A stretch of DNA of 64,000 nucleotides from Thiomicrospira cyclica ALM1 (GTDB taxonomy: Bacteria; Pseudomonadota; Gammaproteobacteria; Thiomicrospirales; Thiomicrospiraceae): contig NC_015581.1 in assembly GCF_000214825.1 (NCBI RefSeq), positions 496,001 through 560,000 of the forward strand, given 5' to 3'. The position numbers and the translations under genes are program-made. Within the stretch, counting starts at the first letter, position 1, and each line of letters starts with the position of its first letter. The notes under the pieces are model-generated. The model was not told the origin of the DNA. It saw only the letters and a program-made list of their open reading frames with translations, and did no database searches. Below are positions 36,268 through 44,625 of this stretch, one piece after another.

Positions 36268-37056
36268 GTGGTGATTTCAGTAGAAAATTTTAACCTTACC
36301 CTAGATGGCACAGCCGTATTATGCGAGATCACGGTTGAAATAAAAGCAGGCGAGCTGTTTGTCATTCTTGGGCCAAATGGTGCGGGTAAATCGAGTTTGC
36401 TGAAGGTGCTAGCCGGTGAGTTCGAGGCTTATAAATCGGCGGTTGAATTTCATGGTCGTCCACTGTCAAGTTATTCACCCAGAGAGTTGGCGCAGTTGCG
36501 TGCGGTGATGCCTCAGGCTGTGCATTTGGACTTTCCGTTTTTGGTTGAGGAGGTGGTCAGTATGGCTGTGCTTCATGCCAATAAAGCCGAAAGCCAGCAA
36601 CGGGTAGCGGAAGCGTTGGCGTTGTTTGATGTCAGCCATCTTGCTCATCGCAACTATCTCACCTTGTCTGGCGGCGAGCAGCAACGCGTTCAGTTGGCGC
36701 GGGTGGTAGCGCAGATTTTGCACGTGGCGCAACAGGCCAAGCAGTCTGGTGGCTTACCGCCGTTATTATTGCTTGATGAATGTACCTCTAGTCTTGATTT
36801 AGCCCATCAACAGCAGGTGTTTCAGGTGTTGCGCCGAATGGCTCGTGATTACGGAATGAGTGTGATTGCGGTGTTGCATGACCTAAATCTCGCCTCGCAG
36901 TATGCGGATCGTGCCTTGCTATTGTCGGAGGGCAAAACTTATCAACAGGGGCAGGTTCATCAGGTTTTAACCCAGCAAACGATTGAAGCCGTCTATCAAA
37001 CCCCAGTTGACATTATTGATCGACCAGGAGCCTGGCCGATCATTGTGCCTCGTTAA
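36268..37056 (+). CDS. hmuV: HmuV-like ABC ATPase for haem import
   Basis: 262-aa ATPase energising the preceding permease. Walker A GPNGAGKSSLLKVLAG near residue 37, signature LSGGEQQRVQLARVVAQI near 135, Walker B LLLLDECTSSLDLAHQ near 170, switch His in AVLHDLN near 205. The unusually long segment between signature and Walker B and DLAHQ are typical of HmuV. Walker B is followed by Cys where Pro is usual (DECTS instead of DEPTS). GTG start with AGGGG upstream. Its stop codon overlaps the convergent purD stop. Confidence 0.85.
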   Translation: MVISVENFNLTLDGTAVLCEITVEIKAGELFVILGPNGAGKSSLLKVLAGEFEAYKSAVEFHGRPLSSYSPRELAQLRAVMPQAVHLDFPFLVEEVVSMAVLHANKAESQQRVAEALALFDVSHLAHRNYLTLSGGEQQRVQLARVVAQILHVAQQAKQSGGLPPLLLLDECTSSLDLAHQQQVFQVLRRMARDYGMSVIAVLHDLNLASQYADRALLLSEGKTYQQGQVHQVLTQQTIEAVYQTPVDIIDRPGAWPIIVPR

Positions 37057-38348
37057 TCGGCTTGTTGTTCGCGTGCAATGGCACGGTAGCCAATATCAGT
37101 GCGGTAAAAATGGTCTTGCCAAGAAATTTTTTCAGCAACAGCGTAAGCATTCGCCTGCGCGTCGGCGACATTTTCACCCAAGCTGGTTGCGCACAGAACG
37201 CGTCCACCGTTGGTGGTGACTTCATTATTGGCATTTAACTGCGTGCCAGCATGAAACACCTTAGCATCCGGTATTTGTGCGGCGGCTTCTAAGCCACTAA
37301 TCACATGACCAGAGGCATACTGATCGGGATAGCCGCCAGCCGCAATAACCACACCTAATGCCGGTCTTGAGTCCCATTCCACTTTAACGCTATCGAGTTT
37401 TTGTTCTAGTGCGGCCAAGCACAGATCGGCTAAATTTGATTGTAAGCGCATCATAATCGGCTGAGTTTCTGGGTCACCAAAACGGCAATTAAATTCCAAC
37501 ACTTTGGGATTGCCAGCCGCATCAATCATCAGGCCTGCGTATAAAAAGCCGGTGTAGGGCAAACCATCTGCCGCCATGCCGCGAATGGTGGGGTAAATAA
37601 CCTCGGCCATCACGCGGTCATGAATATCGCGGGTTACAACGGGTGCGGGGCTGTAGGCGCCCATACCACCGGTATTTGGGCCTTGGTCGCCATTGTCACG
37701 CGCTTTGTGGTCTTGCGATGTGGCCATGGCAACCGCGTTGATACCATCGGCCATGACAATAAAACTGGCTTCTTCACCGGTTAAAAACTCTTCGACAACG
37801 ACGCGTGAGCCTGCGGCGCCAAATTTATTACCGGCTAACATATCTTTGACAGCCGCTTCGGCCTCAGCCGAACTTTGTGCAATGATGACGCCTTTGCCCG
37901 CAGCCAAACCATCGGCCTTGATCACAATCGGCGTGCCTTTTTCAGCAATGTAAGCCAGTGCCGGTGCTATCTCGGTAAATACCTGATAGTCTGCGGTTGG
38001 AATTTTATGCTTCGCTAAAAAATCCTTACTAAAGGCTTTCGAGCCTTCAAGCTGGGCAGCGCCTTGGGTTGGTCCAAAGCATTTTAAGCCGGCTGCGGTG
38101 AACGCATCAACCACGCCTAATACCAGCGGTGCTTCTGGGCCAACAATCGCTAAGTCAATCGCGTTTTCTTGGGCAAACTGCACCAGGCCTGGTATATCGG
38201 TCGCACTAATATTCACGTTCGTTAAGTTAGGTTCTAATGCTGTACCGGCGTTGCCAGGTGCTACAAATACTCGGGTATCAGGTGCTTGTGCGGTTTTCCA
38301 CGCTAGGGCGTGTTCACGCCCACCATTACCAATAATTAAAACGTTCAT
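37053..38348 (-). CDS. purD: Phosphoribosylamine-glycine ligase
   Basis: ATP-grasp enzyme joining glycine to phosphoribosylamine, second step of purine synthesis. 431 aa. N-terminal MNVLIIGNGGREHALAWK, FGPTQGAAQLEGSK near residue 92, ATP-grasp core IVIKADGLAAGKGVIIA near 142, GDQGPNTGGMGAYSPAP near 220, and FNCRFGDPETQPIM near 285 with metal ligands. Last gene of the purHD pair, 14 bp after purH. Confidence 0.97.
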   Translation of the reverse strand: MNVLIIGNGGREHALAWKTAQAPDTRVFVAPGNAGTALEPNLTNVNISATDIPGLVQFAQENAIDLAIVGPEAPLVLGVVDAFTAAGLKCFGPTQGAAQLEGSKAFSKDFLAKHKIPTADYQVFTEIAPALAYIAEKGTPIVIKADGLAAGKGVIIAQSSAEAEAAVKDMLAGNKFGAAGSRVVVEEFLTGEEASFIVMADGINAVAMATSQDHKARDNGDQGPNTGGMGAYSPAPVVTRDIHDRVMAEVIYPTIRGMAADGLPYTGFLYAGLMIDAAGNPKVLEFNCRFGDPETQPIMMRLQSNLADLCLAALEQKLDSVKVEWDSRPALGVVIAAGGYPDQYASGHVISGLEAAAQIPDAKVFHAGTQLNANNEVTTNGGRVLCATSLGENVADAQANAYAVAEKISWQDHFYRTDIGYRAIAREQQAD

Positions 38349-38362
38349 GCTAAATTTCCTTG

Positions 38363-39925
38363 TTAGTGTTTGAAGTGGCGCATACCGGTAAACACCATCG
38401 CAATGCCATGTTCGTTGGCGGCTGCAATGACTTCTTCATCACGCATGGAACCACCCGGATGGATGACCGCTTTAATGCCAGCTGCGGCTGCGGCATCGAT
38501 ACCATCACGGAAGGGGAAGAAGGCATCAGATGCCATCACCGAGCCAGCCACTTCTAAGCCTTCATCCGCCGCTTTAATGCCGGCGATTTTGGCGCTATAC
38601 ACGCGGCTCATTTGTCCGGCGCCGACCCCAATGGTCATGCCGTCTTTAACATAGACAATCGCATTCGATTTCACGTATTTGGCCACTTTCCAGGCAAATA
38701 ACAAGTCTTGCATTTGTTCTGCCGTTGGGGCAATTTTAGTCACGACCTTTAAATCAGCTTCGGTGATCATGCCCAAGTCACGATCCTGGACTAATAGCCC
38801 GCCGGTCACGCGTTTGTAGTCATAAGCGGCTTGTTGACCATTTAATTCACCACAGGCCAGTAAGCGCACGTTCTTCTTCGCCTCAACGATGGTTTGTGCT
38901 TCTTTGCTGACGCTTGGTGCAATAATCACTTCGACAAATTGGCGATCAACAATCGCTTGCGCAGTTTGCGCGTCTAACTCGCGGTTAAAGGCAATAATGC
39001 CGCCGAACGCAGAAGTTGAGTCGGTTTTGTAGGCACGGTCATAGGCCTCAAATAGGTTACTGCCTACCGCAACACCACAGGGGTTGGCGTGTTTAACAAT
39101 TACGCAGGCGATGTCATCAAAGGTTTTAACCAATTCCAATGCGGCATCGGTATCGGCGATATTGTTAAAGGATAATTCTTTGCCTTGCAGCTGGGTTGCG
39201 GTCGAAACCGAGGCTTCGGATGCATTACGCTCAACATAAAACGCAGCGTTTTGATGCGGATTTTCACCATAACGCATGGTTTGTTTTTTCACAAACTGGT
39301 TATTAAAGGTGCGAGGGAAACGATCGGTGTTGTCCTCAGTGAACATGGTGCCAAAATAGTTGGCGATCGCGCCGTCATAGCGGGCGGTTTGTTCAAAGGT
39401 TTTAATCGCGAGATCGAAACGGGTGGCGTGCGAAAGTTGGCCATTGTTCGCCTGCATTTCGCCTAAAATGCGCGCGTAATCGTTAGGATCGGTGACGACT
39501 GCGACATCTTGGTGGTTTTTGGCGGCCGAGCGCAACATGGTAGGGCCACCGATGTCGATATTTTCGATCGCCTCTTCTAACGAACAATCGGTTTTCGCTA
39601 CCGTGGCTTCAAATGGATACAGGTTCACCACCACCATATCAATCGGCTTAATACCGTGTTCAGCCATAATCGCATCATCGGTGCCGCGGCGACCTAATAA
39701 ACCACCATGAACTTTGGGGTGTAGAGTTTTAACGCGACCATCCATCATTTCTGGAAAACCGGTGTATTCGGATACTTCGGTCACCACCAGGCCTGCTTGT
39801 TGCAGTGCCTTGTAGGTGCCGCCGGTTGATAAAATTTCAACCCCCATTTGGCTTAGGGTTTGGGCAAATTCAATAATGCCGGTTTTGTCGGATACGCTAA
39901 TTAGGGCGCGACGAACGGGTTTCAT
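38363..39925 (-). CDS. purH: Bifunctional AICAR transformylase / IMP cyclohydrolase
   Basis: Carries out the last two steps of IMP synthesis. 520 aa from ATG at 39925, chosen because GGAG precedes it by 6 bases; the ATG at 39931 overlaps that site. The N-terminal cyclohydrolase domain has [18 protein letters not shown] and [18 protein letters not shown]. The C-terminal transformylase starts near residue 200 with LRYGENPHQ-type sequence ([14 protein letters not shown]) and has [11 protein letters not shown] near 262 and the end [23 protein letters not shown]. Confidence 0.97.
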   Translation of the reverse strand: MKPVRRALISVSDKTGIIEFAQTLSQMGVEILSTGGTYKALQQAGLVVTEVSEYTGFPEMMDGRVKTLHPKVHGGLLGRRGTDDAIMAEHGIKPIDMVVVNLYPFEATVAKTDCSLEEAIENIDIGGPTMLRSAAKNHQDVAVVTDPNDYARILGEMQANNGQLSHATRFDLAIKTFEQTARYDGAIANYFGTMFTEDNTDRFPRTFNNQFVKKQTMRYGENPHQNAAFYVERNASEASVSTATQLQGKELSFNNIADTDAALELVKTFDDIACVIVKHANPCGVAVGSNLFEAYDRAYKTDSTSAFGGIIAFNRELDAQTAQAIVDRQFVEVIIAPSVSKEAQTIVEAKKNVRLLACGELNGQQAAYDYKRVTGGLLVQDRDLGMITEADLKVVTKIAPTAEQMQDLLFAWKVAKYVKSNAIVYVKDGMTIGVGAGQMSRVYSAKIAGIKAADEGLEVAGSVMASDAFFPFRDGIDAAAAAGIKAVIHPGGSMRDEEVIAAANEHGIAMVFTGMRHFKH

Positions 39926-39970
39926 AAACATCTCCAGAAATAAAAATAGAGGTATATAACGGTAAAGGGA

Positions 39971-40219
39971 TTAGTCATTAGAAGGCATAAGATTGTAGTG
40001 TTGCATCTTTTTGCGCAGGGTATTGCGGTTAATGCCAAGCATTGCAGCGGTTTGTGATTGATTGCCAGCGGTTTGGGCAAGGACATATTCAATCAGTGGT
40101 TTTTCAACTTGTTGAATGACCATGGCATGAAGATTACTGACTTTTTCGCCTTCAAGGGTATTAAAGTAGTAGTCGAGACTATCAATTAAATGATTTTCAA
40201 GAGGTAAGGGTTTTAGCAT
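39971..40219 (-). CDS. fis: DNA-binding protein Fis
   Basis: Small nucleoid protein, 82 aa against 98 in E. coli; the missing residues are from the flexible N-terminus. The C-terminal half is the conserved HTH: PLIEYVLAQTAGNQSQTAAM followed by LGINRNTLRKKMQHY. It lies after dusB with a 7-bp overlap, the standard gammaproteobacterial dusB-fis order, and upstream of purH. Confidence 0.93.
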   Translation of the reverse strand: MLKPLPLENHLIDSLDYYFNTLEGEKVSNLHAMVIQQVEKPLIEYVLAQTAGNQSQTAAMLGINRNTLRKKMQHYNLMPSND

Positions 40220-41208
40220 GGTTCTAATTCTAGTCTAGTGTCTAACGCATCAAAATAATCGAGGATGCAGGCTTGTTGTTCTGTTGTCTTCGTCAAGCGA
40301 TTAAAGCTTTGACGTAGGCGATCGCCAGCAGGCAAATACTGAGCATACCAACCCAGGTGTTTCCGGGCCATTCGAACACCCTGCTCATCACCATAGAGTT
40401 GATAAATAGCTTGAAGGTGTTCCGCTATTATCTGTTGCTTGATTGGCCAACTTGGGTCTGCTAAGTGGACTTTTCGGGTAATCCAGTTCTGGATTTGTTT
40501 GAATAACCAAGGCCGACCCAGCACACCTCGGCCTAGCATTATCGCATCAGCATTCGTATAGTTTAATACAAATTGCGCTTGTTCGGCAGAACAAATATCA
40601 CCATTAGCTATGACTGGAATAGATAGTTGCTGTTTTATGAGAGCAATGGTGTCGTATTCGGCATGGCCATTAAATTTATCCGCTCGGGTTCGACCATGCA
40701 CCGTAACAGCGGCTAGCCCGCTATCTTGGGCAATCTGAGCAATGGTTAGGGCATTTTTATGTTCCGCATCAATGCCGGTTCGAATCTTAACCGTCACTGG
40801 CACAGAGACCGCAGCAACTACGGCCTGAAAAATTTTGGTGACTTGTTCAGGATAGGCCAGCAAAGCAGACCCCGCCGCTTGTTGACAGACTTTTTTGGCC
40901 GGGCACCCAAGGTTGAGATCAATAACTTGGGCACCTTGTTCCACTTGGCGTTGCGCGGCATCAGCTAGGGTTATTGGGTCGATACCGAGTAATTGAATGG
41001 CTCGGGGTTCTGGATCAGCGAGATTGACTTGGCGCGTGGCCGATTTACGACTTTCCCAAAGATGGGTTTGGGCGCTGAGCATTTCCCCAATCGTATACCC
41101 TGCCCCTTGTTGATAGCAAATTTGTCGCAAAGCGCTATCGCTGAGACCCGCCATTGGAGCTAAAACGAGCTGATTGGGGAGTTGGTAGGGTCCGAGTTGC
41201 CAGGTCAT
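40213..41208 (-). CDS. dusB: tRNA-dihydrouridine synthase B
   Basis: FMN-dependent enzyme reducing specific uridines in the tRNA D-loop (U17 in E. coli). 331 aa. TIM-barrel landmarks: LAPMAGLSDSALRQIC near residue 17, IDLNLGCPAKKVCQQAAGSALL near 95 (in parts; catalytic Cys in CPAKKVC), VKIRTG near 140, VHGRTRADKFNG near 170, VIANGDI near 200, and MLGRGVLGRPWLF near 225. Overlaps fis and follows prmA by 5 bp. Confidence 0.95.
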   Translation of the reverse strand: MTWQLGPYQLPNQLVLAPMAGLSDSALRQICYQQGAGYTIGEMLSAQTHLWESRKSATRQVNLADPEPRAIQLLGIDPITLADAAQRQVEQGAQVIDLNLGCPAKKVCQQAAGSALLAYPEQVTKIFQAVVAAVSVPVTVKIRTGIDAEHKNALTIAQIAQDSGLAAVTVHGRTRADKFNGHAEYDTIALIKQQLSIPVIANGDICSAEQAQFVLNYTNADAIMLGRGVLGRPWLFKQIQNWITRKVHLADPSWPIKQQIIAEHLQAIYQLYGDEQGVRMARKHLGWYAQYLPAGDRLRQSFNRLTKTTEQQACILDYFDALDTRLELEPC

Positions 41209-41213
41209 ACAAA

Positions 41214-42101
41214 CTAAGGGTTCTTGGCGGTTTTAACACCGACTAATAGCGCCCAGTCCTCATGTTGATTGACTAATTGCATGTGAATACCCACGTCTTG
41301 ATAGCAAGCTATTAATGTTTCTGCCTGGCTGACCAGTAAACCGGAAAGTACCAATTGACCATCAATTTGCAGATGCTGGCTTAAAATTGGCGCGAGTTCG
41401 GCTAATGGCCCCGCCAAAATATTAGCTAGAATCAGCTCTGATGTTGGTAGCCTTATTTCCTTAACCAGGCCCGCTTGCAGATTGACTTGATTACGCTGGG
41501 CATTGTCTAGCGTTGCGGTAATAGCTTGAGGATCAATGTCGGTAGCGAAGACGCTACTGGCACCCAGTTTAGCCGCTGCAATCGCTAAAATACCCGAGCC
41601 GCAACCATAATCAATTACGGATTTGCTGACTGGTGGGTTGTTATCCAACCAACCTAAGCACATGGCGGTGGTTGGATGTGTGCCTGTACCAAATGCTAGA
41701 CCGGGGTCGAGGAGGAGGTTTGTGGCAGCTGGATTAGGTGCCGGTAACCAACTGGGCACGATCCATAAATTCTCACCAAACAGCATGGGTTGGAATTGAT
41801 CCATCCATTCGCGCACCCAATCCTTGTCTTCAATCAATTCGACTTTAAATTGGCTGGGTGAAAGTTCCGGCATAAGTTGGGTGAGACCTAGTAAACACTC
41901 GGCGCTATTGATTTGGGCATCAAATAATCCCAACACTCGGGTTTGTTGCCAAATGGGTGTTGTGCCAATATCGGGTTCAAATATTTCTTGCTCGCCGGTT
42001 TCTGCAAAGGTCACTGATAGCGCGCCTAGCTCCATCAGTGCATCTGAAAGGGGTTCCGCTTCGGTTTCAGCGACGATACTAGTGATTTGAATCCAAGCCA
42101 T
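41214..42101 (-). CDS. prmA: Ribosomal protein L11 methyltransferase
   Basis: Trimethylates several positions of ribosomal protein L11. 295 aa. N-terminal recognition domain residues 1-95, then the catalytic domain with DPGLAFGTGTHPTTAMCLGWLD near residue 132 (in parts), SAM motif I VIDYGCGSGILAIAAAKLGA near 163, ATDIDPQAI near 187 and ELILANILAGPL near 220. The start abuts the accC stop by one shared base. Confidence 0.95.
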   Translation of the reverse strand: MAWIQITSIVAETEAEPLSDALMELGALSVTFAETGEQEIFEPDIGTTPIWQQTRVLGLFDAQINSAECLLGLTQLMPELSPSQFKVELIEDKDWVREWMDQFQPMLFGENLWIVPSWLPAPNPAATNLLLDPGLAFGTGTHPTTAMCLGWLDNNPPVSKSVIDYGCGSGILAIAAAKLGASSVFATDIDPQAITATLDNAQRNQVNLQAGLVKEIRLPTSELILANILAGPLAELAPILSQHLQIDGQLVLSGLLVSQAETLIACYQDVGIHMQLVNQHEDWALLVGVKTAKNP

Positions 42102-43447
42102 TACACCAAATGCTCAAGCCGATCTTCAAGATAATGAATATTGCGGCCACCTTCGGCAAAACCTTGATCACTCATAATTTCACGTTGCAATTCAATGTTT
42201 GATTCGATGCCCTTAATCGCCATTTCGGACAAGGCAGTCCGCATCCGTGCGATCGCGGTATCGCGATCGGCACCGGAGCATATTACTTTGGCAATCATCG
42301 AGTCATAGTGTGGCGGAACGGTGTAGCCAGTATAAATATGGGTGTCGATACGCACACCTGGACCACCGGGTAAATGCAAACGCTCAATTTTGCCGGGCGA
42401 GGGCATAAAGTTTTTGGCGGGGTTTTCAGCATTAATACGACATTCAATCGCATGGCCGGTAATTTTAACATCGGATTGTTTAATGCTTAGTGGACGGCCC
42501 ATGGCAATCTCAATCTGCGCTTTTACGAGGTCAATGCCAGTAACTTGTTCTGTGACAGGGTGTTCAACCTGCAAGCGAGTATTCATTTCTATGAAGTAAA
42601 ATTCACCATTTTCATACAAAAATTCGAAGGTGCCTGCCCCGCGATAGTTTATATCTACGCAAGCCTTGGCGCAGATGGCGCCGATTCTGCTGCGCTGTTC
42701 TTCAGTTACTCCTGGTGCCGGTGCTTCTTCGACCACTTTTTGATGGCGACGTTGCATCGAGCAATCTCGTTCACCAAGATGAATCGCATTGCCTTGACCG
42801 TCGGCTAAAATTTGAATCTCAATATGGCGTGGATTTTCTAAAAACTTTTCCATATAAACTTCAGGATTATTAAACGCTGCTCCGGCCTCTTGCTTGGTCA
42901 GTTGAATCGACTTGAGCAAGCTACCTTCGGTATGGACAACGCGCATGCCACGACCGCCACCACCACCAGACGCTTTAATAATTACCGGATAACCAATCTC
43001 TTTAGCAATACGCAGATTGGTTTCAGCATTATCGCCCAAAGGGCCACCAGAACCAGGTACGGTTGGAACGCCCGCGGCTTTCATAGCGCGAATCGCCTGG
43101 ACTTTATCGCCCATCATGCGAATCGTGTCACCTTTTGGGCCGACAAAAATAAAGCCACTTTCCTCAACACGATCCGCAAAGTCAGCATTTTCAGATAAAA
43201 AACCATAACCTGGGTGAATGGCTTCGGCATCGGTAACCTCAGCGGCTGAAATAATTGCGGGTATATGAAGATAGCTTTGTGCCGACGCAGCAGGACCAAT
43301 GCACACAGTTTCATCAGCCATGAGAACGTGCTTTAAATTCGCATCAGCGGTTGAGTGAACGGCAACCGTTTTAATACCGAGTTGTTTACAGGCTCGAAGT
43401 ACCCGAAGGGCAATTTCGCCGCGATTAGCGATAAGAAGTTTATCCAT
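42101..43447 (-). CDS. accC: Biotin carboxylase subunit of acetyl-CoA carboxylase
   Basis: Carboxylates biotin on AccB using ATP and bicarbonate, first committed step of fatty-acid synthesis. 448 aa. [21 protein letters not shown] at the start, [14 protein letters not shown] near residue 80, ATP-grasp [19 protein letters not shown] near 153, [17 protein letters not shown] near 230, [20 protein letters not shown] near 275 (in parts), and [10 protein letters not shown] near 335. Nine bases after accB, one transcript. Confidence 0.97.
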   Translation of the reverse strand: MDKLLIANRGEIALRVLRACKQLGIKTVAVHSTADANLKHVLMADETVCIGPAASAQSYLHIPAIISAAEVTDAEAIHPGYGFLSENADFADRVEESGFIFVGPKGDTIRMMGDKVQAIRAMKAAGVPTVPGSGGPLGDNAETNLRIAKEIGYPVIIKASGGGGGRGMRVVHTEGSLLKSIQLTKQEAGAAFNNPEVYMEKFLENPRHIEIQILADGQGNAIHLGERDCSMQRRHQKVVEEAPAPGVTEEQRSRIGAICAKACVDINYRGAGTFEFLYENGEFYFIEMNTRLQVEHPVTEQVTGIDLVKAQIEIAMGRPLSIKQSDVKITGHAIECRINAENPAKNFMPSPGKIERLHLPGGPGVRIDTHIYTGYTVPPHYDSMIAKVICSGADRDTAIARMRTALSEMAIKGIESNIELQREIMSDQGFAEGGRNIHYLEDRLEHLV

Positions 43448-43455
43448 GGTTAACC

Positions 43456-43917
43456 TTACTCCACAATAAATAAGGTTTGGCCAAACTCAACCGGATCACC
43501 ATTCTGAATCAGAATTTGTTTTACGGTGCCCGAAACTTCGGCTTCAATAGGGTTCATGATTTTCATTGCCTCAATAATACATAAGGTATCGCCGACGGCA
43601 ACAGAATCGCCAATGCTAATAAAAGGACCTGCTGTTGGTGACGGCGCGGCATAGAAGGTACCAACCATGGGTGAGGTAATTTTGGTACCTGCTGGTTCAG
43701 GCGTGGCTACGGGTATTGGTGCCGATGGGGCCGCTGCTGCCGGTGATGGATTCGCCGCTGGCGCTGCTTGATAATGCATTGCAGCGGGTGCGGACATGTA
43801 GACAGGTTCTTTGTTACGGGTAATCCGCACTGAATGTTCACCTTCTTGAATTTCAATTTCATCAATGTTTGATTCTTCAACAATTTCAATGAGCTTGCGG
43901 ATTGAGCGAATATCCAT
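43456..43917 (-). CDS. accB: Biotin carboxyl carrier protein
   Basis: Carries biotin between carboxylase and transferase. 153 aa. The N-terminal [21 protein letters not shown] is typical, followed by an Ala/Pro-rich linker at about residues 40-75. The biotinyl domain has the acceptor Lys in [14 protein letters not shown] near residue 119 and ends FIVE. Confidence 0.97.
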   Translation of the reverse strand: MDIRSIRKLIEIVEESNIDEIEIQEGEHSVRITRNKEPVYMSAPAAMHYQAAPAANPSPAAAAPSAPIPVATPEPAGTKITSPMVGTFYAAPSPTAGPFISIGDSVAVGDTLCIIEAMKIMNPIEAEVSGTVKQILIQNGDPVEFGQTLFIVE

Positions 43918-43959
43918 GGTGTGATTCCTTGTTAATTTTAATTTTTGATTTTTAGAGCA

Positions 43960-44397
43960 TTATTCGAGATGTTTGATCGCGGCTTCCAGTGCAAAGCGAT
44001 AACCATCGGCACCTAAACCGGCAATAACACCAACGGCCGAATCCGATAAATAGGAGTGATGTCTAAAAGCTTCACGTTTATGGACGTTAGATAGGTGTAC
44101 TTCGATAAAGGGGATGTTAACTGCGGCCAACGCATCACGAATAGCGACACTGGTATGGGTAAATGCGGCTGGATTAATAATAATAAATTCAGTGCCATCA
44201 TCCATGGCTTGGTGAATACGCTCAATTAGTGCGTGTTCGGCATTGCTCTGAAAATGCCAAAGTCTTACGGCAAAATCGTCGGCAATGGTTTCGAGTTCTT
44301 CAATAATATCAGCGAGCGTTTGTCGGCCATAGATATGGGGTTCTCGGCGTCCGAGCATGTTTAAGTTAGGGCCGTTAAGGACCAAAATGCTTGCCAT
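43960..44397 (-). CDS. aroQ: Type II 3-dehydroquinate dehydratase
   Basis: Third step of the shikimate pathway. 145 aa. [18 protein letters not shown] near residue 6 (catalytic Tyr), the flexible loop with Arg, [16 protein letters not shown] near 49, [18 protein letters not shown] near 73 and [20 protein letters not shown] near 98 (catalytic His). First gene of the aroQ-accBC-prmA-dusB-fis-purHD run. Confidence 0.96.
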   Translation of the reverse strand: MASILVLNGPNLNMLGRREPHIYGRQTLADIIEELETIADDFAVRLWHFQSNAEHALIERIHQAMDDGTEFIIINPAAFTHTSVAIRDALAAVNIPFIEVHLSNVHKREAFRHHSYLSDSAVGVIAGLGADGYRFALEAAIKHLE

Positions 44398-44562
44398 AAA
44401 ATTGCCTGCTCCAAAAAGTTGCGGTTATGGGTTAAATTTAGCAAAGACTTAGCATGATTATAATTGAAATCAAACCTCATTGCTATGGATAAGCATAAGC
44501 ATCTATTACAGAAAAACGGGAGAAGTGCGTTAAAAAGCGTCGATCTTGCAGTATTTGCTGGA

Positions 44563-44606
44563 AAACTAGCAGGCCTGCTATGAATCATCAGCAGGCCTGC
44601 TAGTTT
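44563..44606. repeat. Inverted pair of palindromic repeats downstream of dsbD
   Basis: Two copies of GCAGGCCTGC (CAGGCCTG at 44570 and 44592) lie in a perfect 17-bp inverted repeat, arms AAACTAGCAGGCCTGCT and its complement, with a 10-base loop. It is 20 bp after the dsbD stop (minus strand) and 166 bp before aroQ. It can form a strong hairpin in RNA from either strand and may end dsbD transcription, although the T-run is short. Confidence 0.85.
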
Positions 44607-44625
44607 ACTATTGAGTATGAAGCTA

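Noticed and set aside
35230-37056. BtuCD cobalamin importer, which would be notable next to metE
   Set aside because: The ATPase has HmuV-like length and motifs (DLAHQ, long insert); no cobalamin riboswitch is seen upstream. Not fully excluded.
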